Below, piece by piece: positions 42,055-49,892 of a stretch of DNA of 60,122 nucleotides. Source of the DNA: Oscillospiraceae bacterium (lineage in GTDB: Bacteria > Bacillota > Clostridia > Oscillospirales > Ruminococcaceae); assembly GCA_021769525.1 (NCBI GenBank), contig JAETSQ010000009.1, positions 1 through 60,122 of the forward strand. The letters run 5' to 3'. Every line of letters starts with the position of its first letter. The stretch's first letter is position 1. A model generated the notes under the pieces. The model was not told the origin of the DNA. It saw nothing but the letters and a program-made list of their open reading frames with translations, and did not search any database. A program made the translations under genes and the position numbers.

Positions 42055-42537
42055 TCAGCCGGCGGGGCGGATGGCAAAGTACCGGTAGACCACATTCTGC
42101 TCGTTGAGGCAGATCTTCGGCAGCCCCACCAGGGGGATGCTCTGGGCCTGGTTCACCGTAAAGCCGGTGGCGGTGAGGGCCACCCCGGAGCTGCCGTGGC
42201 TGTCCGCCGCCAGGGCGAAGCGCAGGAGGGGGGTCTGCTGGACGGTATCCAGCTCCAGGGGGCCGTAGCCCTCCGGGAGGATCACCAGCAGGGCCGGGGC
42301 AAAGCCCAGGGTGACGCTGCGGCTGGCGGCGCCGTCCCCGGTGTAGGTGCCGGAGACAAAGGGCTGGGCGATCCAGGCGCTCTGGTTGCCGGTGAGGTGC
42401 TGGGCGCTGTTCTGGATGTGGGCCTGGAAGGCGTTATCGATCTTCTGGTTATCGCTGTTGAAGTCCGCCATTTTTGGCTTATCCCCGGCGGACCAGTAGT
42501 TGAGCTGCAAATAGTTGGTCTTGGAACTGCTGGGCAT
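42055..42537 (-). CDS. Phage tail fibre/tail-tip protein
   Basis: 160 aa, AAAGGAG upstream. N-terminal 60 residues (KTNYLQLNYWSAGDKPKMAD, FNSDNQKIDNAF) are the attachment segment common at the start of clostridial phage tail fibre proteins; the C-terminal part is a beta-rich domain. It is the last gene of the tail module, after gpI, the standard position of receptor-binding proteins. No fibre-assembly chaperone is seen and the protein is short for a fibre. Confidence 0.8.
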   Translation of the reverse strand: MPSSSKTNYLQLNYWSAGDKPKMADFNSDNQKIDNAFQAHIQNSAQHLTGNQSAWIAQPFVSGTYTGDGAASRSVTLGFAPALLVILPEGYGPLELDTVQQTPLLRFALAADSHGSSGVALTATGFTVNQAQSIPLVGLPKICLNEQNVVYRYFAIRPAG

Positions 42538-42587
42538 TTTCGTCGCTCCTTTTCTTAAAACTAAAGTTTATGGCCCGCCCCCGCCGG

Positions 42588-43208
42588 TCAGGATGCGGCA
42601 CCGGAGGCGCCCTGGTCCCGCTCCTGCCAGGTGAGGTCCGCGGCGTCAAATTCCTCCCAGGTACCGGTCTCCCCCTCCCACTGGGTCCAGTCCGGGCCGC
42701 CGTACTCAAAAATCACCTCCATGTGGGCGGGGAGGAACTCCCGCCCCCGCTCCATACACTGGTAGATGGAGTCGTACTCCGGCCCGAAGCCCTCCACCTG
42801 CACCACCAGCTTCTGGTCCCGGAAGTCCTCGGTCACCTGGGCGTCGATCCCCGCCGCCAGCAGGGCCGCCTGGGCCCCCGCCGGGGTGCAGTCCCCCGGC
42901 GCACCCAGGGCCAGCAGCTCCAGAACGGTCTGCCGCCGCTGGACCAGGGTGGCGCGGGGGCGGGGCGGCAGCCGCAGCAGGCTCTCCATGGCCTCCAGCT
43001 GGCTCTCGGAGCAGGTGAGGGGCCACCACCCCTCCTGGAGGGTCTCGATCATCCGCAGCAGCACCTGGAAGCCGTACTGATAGGTACGCAGCTCATACCG
43101 CACCAGGGTGGCGCTATCCAGGTTGTAAAAATCCAGGCTCCGCATTTCCCGGTACATCCGGGTCTTGGGCAGGTCGGTGATGGGGTTGAAGGCCAGGCCC
43201 AGGCTCAT
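42588..43208 (-). CDS. Baseplate protein, gpI/YmfQ (XkdU) type
   Basis: 206 aa. The DUF2313-like protein ends the baseplate wedge in contractile phages; in P2-type systems it binds gpJ. Blocks seen are FNPITDLPKTRMYREMRSLD, a segment LTCSESQLEAMESLLRLPPR and a C-terminal part SLEV-like HMEVIFEYGGPDWTQW. Starts in an ATGA overlap with gpJ. Confidence 0.85.
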   Translation of the reverse strand: MSLGLAFNPITDLPKTRMYREMRSLDFYNLDSATLVRYELRTYQYGFQVLLRMIETLQEGWWPLTCSESQLEAMESLLRLPPRPRATLVQRRQTVLELLALGAPGDCTPAGAQAALLAAGIDAQVTEDFRDQKLVVQVEGFGPEYDSIYQCMERGREFLPAHMEVIFEYGGPDWTQWEGETGTWEEFDAADLTWQERDQGASGAAS

Positions 43209-44275
43209 ACGCTCACCTCCATCCGCTGGACGGTGATGCCGCCGGGGACCAGCAGCCGGTCCTCCAGGGGGTAGACATCGGCGGCGGGGAGGGTGACGGC
43301 GCAGTTATGGACCCCCTCCTGGGACATGACGCACCGGTACATCCGGGCCAGCAGCCAGGGCTCCCCGATGTCCAGCCCCTCCAGTTCCTCCCGGAGGGCC
43401 TCCTCGCAGCTCTCCCGCACGGCGTCGTAGTCCCAGCCCTCCAGCACCCCCAGGGAAAGGGAGAGGTTCACCGGGGTGGTCTGCACCTCCCGCACCAGCA
43501 CGTCCACCCCCAGCTCCCGCTGCCCCCGGAAGAGCTCCTCCAGGCGGGCAAGGTCCGCCGGGTAGAGGGCGCCGTAGCTCCCCCGCACCACCAGATCCAC
43601 CGTCCCCGCCCCCCGGCAGGTGGGCAGCACCTTCACCTTGCCCACGCCGGGCTGGTCCAGGGCCAGCCTCCGGTAGTAGCCGGGGCTCCCCCCGACGGCC
43701 GGGCCCCGGCAGGTATCCAGCAGGCGGCGGCGCAGCTCCTCGTCCCGTTCCGAATCGGTGCCCCCCTTGCAGGCGGTGACATGGCGGATGAGGGTGATCC
43801 CCGGCGGCGGGGTCACCATGACGGTGATGCTGTTCTTCTTCAGGTTGTACCGGGCCCCCGGCTCCACCGCCTGAACGCTGGCGATGATGTCCGCGAAGTG
43901 CCCCGGCAGGATGGTATCCTCCGTGGTGACAAAGCGCAGAGGCTCCTCCCCGCCGCTCTGCACCACCGTCCCCCGTGGGATGAGGATGTCGTACCCCGCC
44001 GCCGTCGGCCGCCCGAAGGACACCACCCCCACGGCCTTATCCCCCGCCTTGCGGGTGAGGCCCCGGAGGGCGGCGTGGCGGTCCAGGGCCTCCCCCTCCG
44101 CCGTGGCCGGAAAGGCGTCCCGCACCGCGGCCTCCGCCGTCCGGCAGTGCTCTGCCAACTGGTCCGCCAGCACCCGGATCCGGATCATCACGTCGGAGGC
44201 CTGGTCCGGGGTGCACTTGGTCTGGTTGCAGTAGTAGGTGGTCATCTTGTCCACCAATTCCTCGTAGTATCCCAT
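43205..44275 (-). CDS. Baseplate assembly protein J
   Basis: 356 aa, P2 gpJ/gp47/XkdT family. N-terminal DAFPATAEGEALDRHAALRG and RGTVVQSGGEEPLRFVTTED are hallmarks, with VMVTPPPGITLIRHVTACKG and SPGYYRRLALDQPGVGKVKV in the middle. Forms the wedge ring around the tail hub. Complete length. Confidence 0.93.
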   Translation of the reverse strand: MGYYEELVDKMTTYYCNQTKCTPDQASDVMIRIRVLADQLAEHCRTAEAAVRDAFPATAEGEALDRHAALRGLTRKAGDKAVGVVSFGRPTAAGYDILIPRGTVVQSGGEEPLRFVTTEDTILPGHFADIIASVQAVEPGARYNLKKNSITVMVTPPPGITLIRHVTACKGGTDSERDEELRRRLLDTCRGPAVGGSPGYYRRLALDQPGVGKVKVLPTCRGAGTVDLVVRGSYGALYPADLARLEELFRGQRELGVDVLVREVQTTPVNLSLSLGVLEGWDYDAVRESCEEALREELEGLDIGEPWLLARMYRCVMSQEGVHNCAVTLPAADVYPLEDRLLVPGGITVQRMEVSV

Positions 44276-44280
44276 TTCTT

Positions 44281-44637
44281 TTACACCTCCAGGGTCGTCT
44301 CCAGCTCCTGCCCGCTCCAGGAGAAGCGGCAGTCCAGTTCCGCCTTGTCCACCGCCGGGTCATACCGGCAGGATACCTCCAGCAGCCGCACCCCCGCCAT
44401 GGGGGCCAGCGCCTCCTCAATGATCTCCCGCGCCTCCTCCGCCATCCGCTGGGGGGTGCTCCGGGAGAGGCTGTAGAGGCGGCTCCCCAGCTCCGGGTCC
44501 AGCCGGAAGCTCCCCCGGCGGATGCCCAGGCGCAGATGGATGCGCTGGGCCAGTTCCTCCGCCCCGGTGATGGGCACCACCCACCCCTGGGGGGTCTGGG
44601 CCAGGTCCCGGCCCTCAAAGTTCACCTTCAGGTCCAT
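44281..44637 (-). CDS. Baseplate wedge protein, gp25/gpW (XkdS) type
   Basis: 118 aa from ATG 44637. Has AEELAQRIHLRLGIRRGSFRLDPELGSRL near residue 30-60, the conserved helix-turn of gp25-like lysozyme-related wedge proteins that start sheath assembly. Overlaps the spike gene by 23 bases; J starts five bases after it. Confidence 0.9.
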   Translation of the reverse strand: MDLKVNFEGRDLAQTPQGWVVPITGAEELAQRIHLRLGIRRGSFRLDPELGSRLYSLSRSTPQRMAEEAREIIEEALAPMAGVRLLEVSCRYDPAVDKAELDCRFSWSGQELETTLEV

Positions 44638-45049
44638 CCGTTTCCCCTCCTTCTCCGGCCGCCGCCGGGAATGTCTGCCCGTTGATGAGGACGGTCCCGT
44701 CCGGCCGCAGCCGGATAAAGCCGCCCCCCGCCCCGGTGATGATGACGCTTCCGTCCGCCCCAAGGCGGATGCTCCCGCCCCCTCCGCCGGTGATCTCCAC
44801 CTCCCCCGGCGCCAGGCCCCGGCTGTCCCCCGCCGCCCCGGCGCAGAGGTCCCCGTCCCCGGTGTGGAGCAGCAGCACCTGGTCCTCCTCCCTGGGGCAC
44901 CAGCGGTATCCGCCGGGGGATACCACCGGCCGGTGACGGTACTCCTGGTCCGCCACCGCCCCCCAGGTCCCCTCCGCCAGGGAGTAGGACACCTGGGCCA
45001 GGGAGGCCCCGCCCCCCTCGCCCCGTTCCAGCATCCGGTCCAATACCAT
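44615..45049 (-). CDS. Baseplate spike protein V-like
   Basis: 144 aa from ATG 45049. N-terminal OB-fold part, then a short beta-helix with repeated glycine-rich blocks (EITGGGGGSIRLGADGSVIITG and GAGGGFIRLRPDGTVLINGQ), as in the piercing tips of contractile tails. The repeat carrying block at 45071-45240 separates it from the hub gene. Confidence 0.8.
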   Translation of the reverse strand: MVLDRMLERGEGGGASLAQVSYSLAEGTWGAVADQEYRHRPVVSPGGYRWCPREEDQVLLLHTGDGDLCAGAAGDSRGLAPGEVEITGGGGGSIRLGADGSVIITGAGGGFIRLRPDGTVLINGQTFPAAAGEGGETDGPEGEL

Positions 45050-45070
45050 GAGCTTGTCCTCCTTTTTTGC

Positions 45071-45141
45071 GATTCTGGGGCCTTGCCCCAAACCCCACTT
45101 CTTTTTTCTCACCCGTGAGAAAGAAGAAGCAAAAAAGCAAA
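45071..45141 (-). repeat. Dispersed polypyrimidine hairpin repeat, family A copy 2
   Basis: Reverse orientation: GGGG...CCCC hairpin block, then the TTCTTTTTTCTC stem and its partner GAGAAAGAAGAAGC. It lies in the 222-base gap between two phage tail genes. Confidence 0.8.
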
Positions 45142-45166
45142 TCCCCGAAACGGGGCCTAGCGCCAA

Positions 45167-45240
45167 GAACTCCCTCCGTCTCGCTTTGCTCGACACCTCC
45201 CTCGGTGAGGGAGGCTCTTCCCTGCGGGGTTTCCCGCCGG
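45167..45240 (-). repeat. Dispersed GC-rich repeat, family C copy 2
   Basis: Reverse complement of the repeat at 3912-3973: CCCTCCGTCTCGCTTTGCTC, then ACCTCCCT, an inverted repeat and GGAGGCTCTT. Confidence 0.75.
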
Positions 45241-45271
45241 TCAGGCGAAAAAGCACAGCGCCAGCGTCCCC

Positions 45272-46234
45272 CTAGGACACCGCCGGCACCGTCAGGGTCA
45301 GGGTGGTGTACTCCCCCTGGTCGGAGAGGTCCCACCGGCACCGCCAGACGGTCATGTTCCCCTGGCGGCCCAGGCCGCCGGTGTCCATCTCCACGCAGTC
45401 CCCCGGCCACAGCCCGGCCCAGCCGGGAAGCACCGCCTCCGCGGTGTGGGCTCCCCGCTGGGCGGCGGCGAACTGCCGGTATCCGTCCGCCAGGGGGACG
45501 GTGGCGTACTCCGCCGCCGGGATGACGTACCGCCGCCGCTGCACCTGCCAGCGGTTGCCGAAGGGGTTTTCCAGCTCCCGGCTGTAGTTCCCCTTCTTGT
45601 CCCGCAGCAGCATCTGGGAGATCACCGAGGCCCGCCGGAGAGTATCCTCCACCCGCAGGTAGCGCAGCCCCTCCTCTCCCCGCCGGTTGGTGATCTTCAC
45701 CCTGGGGGCGCGGGGGAGGGCCTCCACCGTCACCTCATCCCCCCGGCCGATGTAGGGCTCCCGCCCGTAGGAGCGCATACAGAAGGCGGAAAAGACCTCC
45801 CACTCGCTCATCCCCTTGGGGACGGTGAAGATGCCCGCCGAGCAGTCCCGCGGCACCGCCAGGCGGGAAAAGCCGTAGGGCCGCAGATGGCTGCGGAAAA
45901 GCTCCCCGGTGGTGACGTTGTAGTAGGTGCGGGGGAGGGCCTCGTTATCCAGCAGCAGGCCCCCCCGGCTCCGGGCCTGGATGGTGAATCTCCGGCCCCC
46001 GGCGTCCTCCCAGGCGGTCTGCTGGTCGCAGAAGCCGGAGAAGATCTCCTCCCCGCCCCGGAAGAGCCGCGCCCCCACCGCCACCCCCGGCAGGCTCCCC
46101 TTCCCCAGGGGGAAGGTGATGCTCAGGCTCCGGGCGGGGCTTTCCAGCGTCCCCAAAAGGGAGGCCTCCAGGGGCCTTTCCAGGGGGTAGGACTGCCCGT
46201 CCGGGTAGGTCAGTTCCATGGTGATCCGCTTCAT
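45272..46234 (-). CDS. Tail hub protein, gpD/XkdQ type
   Basis: 320 aa, ATG with GGAGGAG upstream. Late-control-D-type hub that links the tail tube to the baseplate. Seen are the beta-domain start MELTYPDGQSYPLE, the segment ARSRGGLLLDNEALPRTYYN, and a C-terminal beta domain ending TVWRCRWDLSDQGEYTTLTL. Confidence 0.85.
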   Translation of the reverse strand: MKRITMELTYPDGQSYPLERPLEASLLGTLESPARSLSITFPLGKGSLPGVAVGARLFRGGEEIFSGFCDQQTAWEDAGGRRFTIQARSRGGLLLDNEALPRTYYNVTTGELFRSHLRPYGFSRLAVPRDCSAGIFTVPKGMSEWEVFSAFCMRSYGREPYIGRGDEVTVEALPRAPRVKITNRRGEEGLRYLRVEDTLRRASVISQMLLRDKKGNYSRELENPFGNRWQVQRRRYVIPAAEYATVPLADGYRQFAAAQRGAHTAEAVLPGWAGLWPGDCVEMDTGGLGRQGNMTVWRCRWDLSDQGEYTTLTLTVPAVS

Positions 46235-46246
46235 CGATCTCCTCCT

Positions 46247-46345
46247 ATTCCTTCGTCAAGCTCCGCAGCTGCTGGATCCACAGCAGGGCAAAATAGGCCG
46301 GGTCCTGGGTAGCCGCCGCGTGGCGCAATTCCTGCCTGTACGCCT
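46247..46345 (-). pseudogene. C-terminal remnant of a lost tail gene
   Basis: An open frame reads EAYRQELRHAAATQDPAYFA then LLWIQQLRSLTKE and a stop, nine bases before the hub ATG, where a gene end is expected. It has no start codon with a ribosome site; in frame upstream is a TGA. The sequence is clearly protein-like. It is a candidate relic of a deleted tail gene. Confidence 0.55.
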
Positions 46346-46395
46346 CTCAGGCACTCACTCACGCTCAACGCAAAAGTCAAGGACCAAAACCCTCT
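46336..46395. repeat. Dispersed repeat, family E, interrupting the tail region
   Basis: Contains CTCTCAGGCACTCACTCACGC. Related words occur at 49693-49716 (CTCCAGGCAGTCACTTACGC) and, reversed, at 56254-56275. It lies exactly between the remnant and the intact gene at 46401. Confidence 0.5.
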
Positions 46396-46400
46396 GCGTC

Positions 46401-46739
46401 TCACCCCAGCCTCTCCAAAAACTCAAAGCTGTACCGGATCACCTGGCCGTCCCCCTGCCCCAGCCACCCCAGGCGGGAAAAGTGGGCGGTAATGGCGCTG
46501 TGCCCCGGCAGGATGAGGGTCCCCGGCGTCTGCTGGAAGAACAGCGCCTCCAGCCGCCGGTACTGCTCCCCGGCCTTCTCCCCGAAGAAGGCCCCCTCCC
46601 CGGTGATGACCCGCTGCTGCACCCCCAGCTCCTGGATCACCGGCCCGTAGCCGGGGCAGTGTCCCACCCCCAGGCGGCTGCGCAGCCCGATCTCCAATTT
46701 TTCCGGCTCGTGAGGAAAGGTGAAGTTTTTGTACCGCAC
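46401..46739 (-). CDS. Tail protein of the XkdP/gp53-like position
   Basis: 112 aa, GTG start directly after the TAG of the preceding gene. Begins MRYKNFTFPHEPEKLEIGLR and continues through VITGEGAFFGEKAGEQYRRL, the usual head of clostridial tail proteins that carry a C-terminal LysM in longer homologues. Here it stops at FEFLERLG and lacks a LysM; truncation by the adjacent repeat is possible. Confidence 0.6.
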   Translation of the reverse strand: MRYKNFTFPHEPEKLEIGLRSRLGVGHCPGYGPVIQELGVQQRVITGEGAFFGEKAGEQYRRLEALFFQQTPGTLILPGHSAITAHFSRLGWLGQGDGQVIRYSFEFLERLG

Positions 46740-47234
46740 CTACACCACCTCCTCGCCGAACTCCCCGGCGGAGGGCCGCAGCCGCCGCTGCACCCGCAGC
46801 AGCTCGGAAAGCTCCCTGGCCCGGTCGGCCGGGGGCCCCGCCAGCACCACCGCCTCCCCCTGGGAGAAGGCGGATGCGGAGAAGGGCGCCGTCTGCCTCA
46901 TCTCTCCGCCGCCCCGGCCCTGAGCGCTCCGGGGCAGCGTGCCCCGGAATTCCCCGGAGGTCCCCTCCGCCGTTCCTCTGGGCAGTGCTCCGGAGGAAGG
47001 AGCCCTTCCCTCCCCCGCGGTCCCCCTGGGGGCCGTCCCACCGGATGGGGCAGGGCTTTTTCCCGCGCTCCCTGCGGGTGTTTTCCCCTCCCCGGCAGGG
47101 GCGGTCTTCCCGCTTCCGGCGGGGAGTTCCCCCTTCGCGGCCGGAAGGGCCGGAGCCTTTACAGGCTTGGATGCCTGCCTTTTCTTCCCGGCAAGGCGCT
47201 CCAAAAGGTCCGCAAGGCCGCTTTTCCGCTTCAC
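46740..47234 (-). CDS. Low-complexity tail protein, chaperone position
   Basis: 164 aa. N-terminal basic helix (MKRKSGLADLLERLAGKKRQ), a Gly/Ala/Pro/Thr-rich middle without predicted structure, and an acidic C-terminus (RARELSELLRVQRRLRPSAG, EEVV). It follows the tube by a 4-base overlap, where contractile phages encode the tape-measure chaperone; no frameshift site is apparent. It could instead be a very short tape measure. Confidence 0.6.
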   Translation of the reverse strand: MKRKSGLADLLERLAGKKRQASKPVKAPALPAAKGELPAGSGKTAPAGEGKTPAGSAGKSPAPSGGTAPRGTAGEGRAPSSGALPRGTAEGTSGEFRGTLPRSAQGRGGGEMRQTAPFSASAFSQGEAVVLAGPPADRARELSELLRVQRRLRPSAGEFGEEVV

Positions 47235-47620
47235 ACCGCCACCTCCATCCGGCGGCTGGCGGCGATGGTCACCGTCTCAAACAGCAGGTCCCCCGCCGAG
47301 GCCGCCTCGCTGATCTCCGACCACTGGCAGCCGGAGTAGATCACCCGGCGGTCCGGCTTCGCGATGACCACGTTGAAGTCGGTGAGGGCGTAGAAATCCA
47401 CCCGCTCCCGCAGGGCCGCCCCGGTGACGCACACCCTGGTCAGCTCCAGGAGGTGCTTCACCCGGCCGTCCACCGCTCCCACCGGCTCCTTGCTGCCAAA
47501 GGCCTCCACATACCGGCTCTCCTTGGTGGTGCGGGCCTTGTAGCTCTGGGCCACCGCCAGGCGCTGGCCGTTCACCTCGATGGAAATATCGCTCCCCGTG
47601 GGGAATGTGATAGTCGCCAT
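47231..47620 (-). CDS. Tail tube protein
   Basis: 129 aa. XkdM-like tube monomer: MATITFPTGSDISIEVNGQR followed by a beta-rich core, with KTRTTKESR-like and EPVGAVDGRVKHLLELTRVC blocks and VIYSGCQWSEI near the C-terminus. Position after the sheath is standard. Confidence 0.85.
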   Translation of the reverse strand: MATITFPTGSDISIEVNGQRLAVAQSYKARTTKESRYVEAFGSKEPVGAVDGRVKHLLELTRVCVTGAALRERVDFYALTDFNVVIAKPDRRVIYSGCQWSEISEAASAGDLLFETVTIAASRRMEVAV

Positions 47621-47635
47621 GTCTCTCTCCCTCCT

Positions 47636-48685
47636 TTACATCTGGATCTGGGCCCGGATGTGGATCTGGTTGATGAGGTAGGCCGCCGTAAAGGCCACCT
47701 GGGCCACGCACACCTCCGGGGTCTCCGGCGGGCAGCTTACCTTGGGGGCCTCGTACCCGGTGATGATCCCCCGCTCCAGGAGATCTCCCAGCAGCACCGT
47801 CAGCTGGCTAGATACGGCGGAAAGGGTGCCGGGATTGTTCTTGGCCCCCCGCAGCAGGGCGGAAAGGCTCCGGCGCAGGGAGCGCATCACGTAGTCGATG
47901 ATGAGGATGGAGTTGATGGGGGAAAAGGACCGGTTGGCCGTTCCCTCCAGGGTGGTGCTGGTGGTGAGCACCCGCACTGCCTCCACCCCCGCGCCGGTCT
48001 GGGTGAGGGGGGTCACCCCCGCCGCCAGCAGATTTTCCACCTGGGCGTAGGTGGCCCCGGTCACCTTCTCCAGCCCCGGCAGAAGCTGCCCGGTGAGGGA
48101 AACGCTGGGGTCCTCCAGCACCGCCACCGCCCCGCAGAGGGCCGCCGCCCCCCAGAAGGGGCTGCCGCTCTCCGCCCCCCTGGGGATGGCGGTGCCGTAG
48201 GTGAGGACCACCCGCGGGCTGTCGATGTCCTTTGCCAGGGTCCCCGCCGCGGTGTAGGTCCCCGCCGCCCCGGCAAAGACCAGCATCTCCCGCTGATTTT
48301 CCGACTGGGCCAGGGCAAGATCCCGCGCCGCCTCCAGCACCGCCTTGCTGCCGTTTTCCACCACCAGCAGGGCGATCTCCGCCGCCTCGGTCAGGGCCTC
48401 CATGGCCGCCTTGTAGGCGGCGGTGTCCGGTTCCGCATTGTTCTCTCCCCGCTGGAGGGAGCAGACCCAGAACTCCGGCAGCCCCGCCCCGAAGAGGATC
48501 CCCCCCAGCTTGGCCAGAGGGGTCCCGGCATCCAGCACCCGCTCCCGCCCGATGCGCACCGGACCGCTTTCCGTCAGCCCCAGCTCCCCGATCACCCCCA
48601 CCGTCAGGGCGTCCACCACGCCGGTATAGCTGGGGGTGACGGTGTAGGACGAGTACACCCCCGGCCGGTAACTGCTTACACTCAT
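47636..48685 (-). CDS. Contractile tail sheath protein
   Basis: 349 aa from ATG 48685. Sheath family: N-terminal MSVSSYRPGVYSSYTVTPSY, domain III strand sets (GVIGELGLTESGPV) and C-terminal DYVMRSLRRSLSALLRGAKN with a final beta-hairpin SCPPETPEVCVAQVAFTAAY, LINQIHIRAQIQM. Somewhat short for XkdK (about 440 aa). Confidence 0.88.
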   Translation of the reverse strand: MSVSSYRPGVYSSYTVTPSYTGVVDALTVGVIGELGLTESGPVRIGRERVLDAGTPLAKLGGILFGAGLPEFWVCSLQRGENNAEPDTAAYKAAMEALTEAAEIALLVVENGSKAVLEAARDLALAQSENQREMLVFAGAAGTYTAAGTLAKDIDSPRVVLTYGTAIPRGAESGSPFWGAAALCGAVAVLEDPSVSLTGQLLPGLEKVTGATYAQVENLLAAGVTPLTQTGAGVEAVRVLTTSTTLEGTANRSFSPINSILIIDYVMRSLRRSLSALLRGAKNNPGTLSAVSSQLTVLLGDLLERGIITGYEAPKVSCPPETPEVCVAQVAFTAAYLINQIHIRAQIQM

Positions 48686-49203
48686 GGCGTTTTTTCCTCC
48701 TTCTTTATGATGATCTTCGTAAGGGGACGCTCCTCCCGGCTCCGCCGGAGCACCGCCCGCAGGCTCCCCCGGCACACCAGCCGGAAGGCCCCCGCCTCCC
48801 GGTCAAAGGCCGCCGGCCCGCAGCCGAGCTCCCGCACCTGGGGGCGGCCCTCTGCCAGCAGCAGGGCCTGGCACAGCTCCCCAAAGATGCGGTGGCAAAC
48901 GCTACCGTCCTGCCGGTGGAGGATCTCCATCCGCACCGTCAGCTCCACCTCCCGCCCCAGGAGGGCGGAGGACCCGGAGCCGTTCTCCTCCTCCCCCATC
49001 CAGGGGGAAAAGCAGCTCCCCGCCGCCGCTATCTTTTCCACCCCCAGCCACACCACCGGCCGGTCCGGGGGGAGCCGCCGCTGCTGGAAGGGGTACTGGG
49101 TGGTGACGATGATCCCGTCCTCCCCCGCCAGCTCCCGGTCCAGCAGCACCCGCAGCTCCTCCAGCAGGCCCGGCACCGCGCCGGCCGGCTTCTCGCTCAC
49201 CAT
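48682..49203 (-). CDS. Head-tail joining/tail terminator-like protein
   Basis: 173 aa from ATG 49203. GLLEELRVLLDRELAGEDGI resembles the phage tail terminator/neck fold; a C-terminal basic tail IIIKKEEKTP. Its gene lies between the connector gene and the sheath gene, overlapping each by 4-7 bases. Confidence 0.7.
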   Translation of the reverse strand: MVSEKPAGAVPGLLEELRVLLDRELAGEDGIIVTTQYPFQQRRLPPDRPVVWLGVEKIAAAGSCFSPWMGEEENGSGSSALLGREVELTVRMEILHRQDGSVCHRIFGELCQALLLAEGRPQVRELGCGPAAFDREAGAFRLVCRGSLRAVLRRSREERPLTKIIIKKEEKTP

Positions 49204-49562
49204 GGCGTTTTCCCCCTCTCCCGGATGCCCCGGAAGCAGAAGTCCCCCGTCCGCAGCCACCGGGCGGCGGCGCGGCGGTACTCCATCGCCAGGGCGCAGG
49301 CGGCCTCCCTGGCCCCCGCCGGTCCGGAGCGGGGGTCCCCCACCGCCACCGTTCCGCCGGTCATCAGGCACCGCAGCACGAACCGGCGGCAGGCGACGGC
49401 AGCGGCGTAGTCCTCCAGCGCCTTCTCCCCGCCGGGGAGGCCGCTGCGCTCCTCCTCCACCTGGGCCATGGCGGCGGCGCACAGCTCCCGCTGCCCCTCC
49501 GCCTCCTGGGCGGGCAGGGCGCACAGCTCCCCAAACCGCTCCACGATCTTGTCCAGCTCCAC
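49197..49562 (-). CDS. Head-tail connector-like protein
   Basis: 121 aa from GTG 49562, eight bases after GGGAGGAGG. All-helical protein (VERFGELCALPAQEAEGQRE, DYAAAVACRRFVLRCLMTGG) of the small adaptor type that binds under the portal. No catalytic motif expected. It is the first gene downstream of the repeat-filled gap. Confidence 0.65.
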   Translation of the reverse strand: MELDKIVERFGELCALPAQEAEGQRELCAAAMAQVEEERSGLPGGEKALEDYAAAVACRRFVLRCLMTGGTVAVGDPRSGPAGAREAACALAMEYRRAAARWLRTGDFCFRGIRERGKTPW

Positions 49563-49580
49563 TCGCTTCCTCCTCCCTCT

Positions 49581-49656
49581 GCCAATCTGGGGTTTCACCC
49601 CAGCCCCCACTTCCTTTTCTTCTTGCGGAAGAAGAAAAGGAAGCGAAAAGAAGAAC
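49581..49656 (-). repeat. Dispersed polypyrimidine hairpin repeat, family A copy 3
   Basis: CTTCCTTTTCTTCTTGCGG and its complement GAAGAAAAGGAAG form a long stem; the GGGGTTTCACCCC block lies on the left, as in copies 2 and 5. Confidence 0.85.
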
Positions 49657-49756
49657 GACCAATTTTCCCACTGTGAAAGCGCAGGGTCCAAGTCTCCAGG
49701 CAGTCACTTACGCCCTTCTCCCCGGTCAAGGAGCGGGGCTTCGCCCCGCTCCGGGT

Positions 49757-49822
49757 ACTGCGCCCGCAGGCGCGTTTCGGAGCGCAACCGAGCGAAGCGA
49801 GGCTCTTAGCGCGGAGATGGGC
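49757..49822 (+). repeat. Dispersed GC-rich repeat, family B copy 2
   Basis: GTTTCGGAGCGCAACCG then GGCTCTTAGCGCGGAGATGG; matches 41901-41980. Confidence 0.8.
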
Positions 49823-49845
49823 GAAAACCGGACGAAGTCCGGGCG

Positions 49846-49890
49846 TTCTTTTTGCTTCTTTTTCTCACGAGTGAGAAAAAGAAGTGGGAC
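49846..49890 (+). repeat. Dispersed polypyrimidine hairpin repeat, family A copy 4
   Basis: GTTCTTTTTGCTTCTTTTTC, stem CTTCTTTTTCTCAC/GTGAGAAAAAGAAG, ending two bases before the capsid stop codon. Confidence 0.85.
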
Positions 49891-49892
49891 AT

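Larger units (their letters stand above)
49563..49892. other. 330-base gap filled by repeats within the phage cluster
   Basis: The space between capsid and connector genes holds two family A hairpins (49581-49656 and 49846-49890), a family E word near 49693 and a family B copy (49757-49822). No open frame is credible. Confidence 0.8.

Noticed and set aside
43205-44275. Type VI secretion or R-type bacteriocin in place of a phage
   Set aside because: The cluster contains intact terminase, portal and capsid genes, which such injection machines lack.
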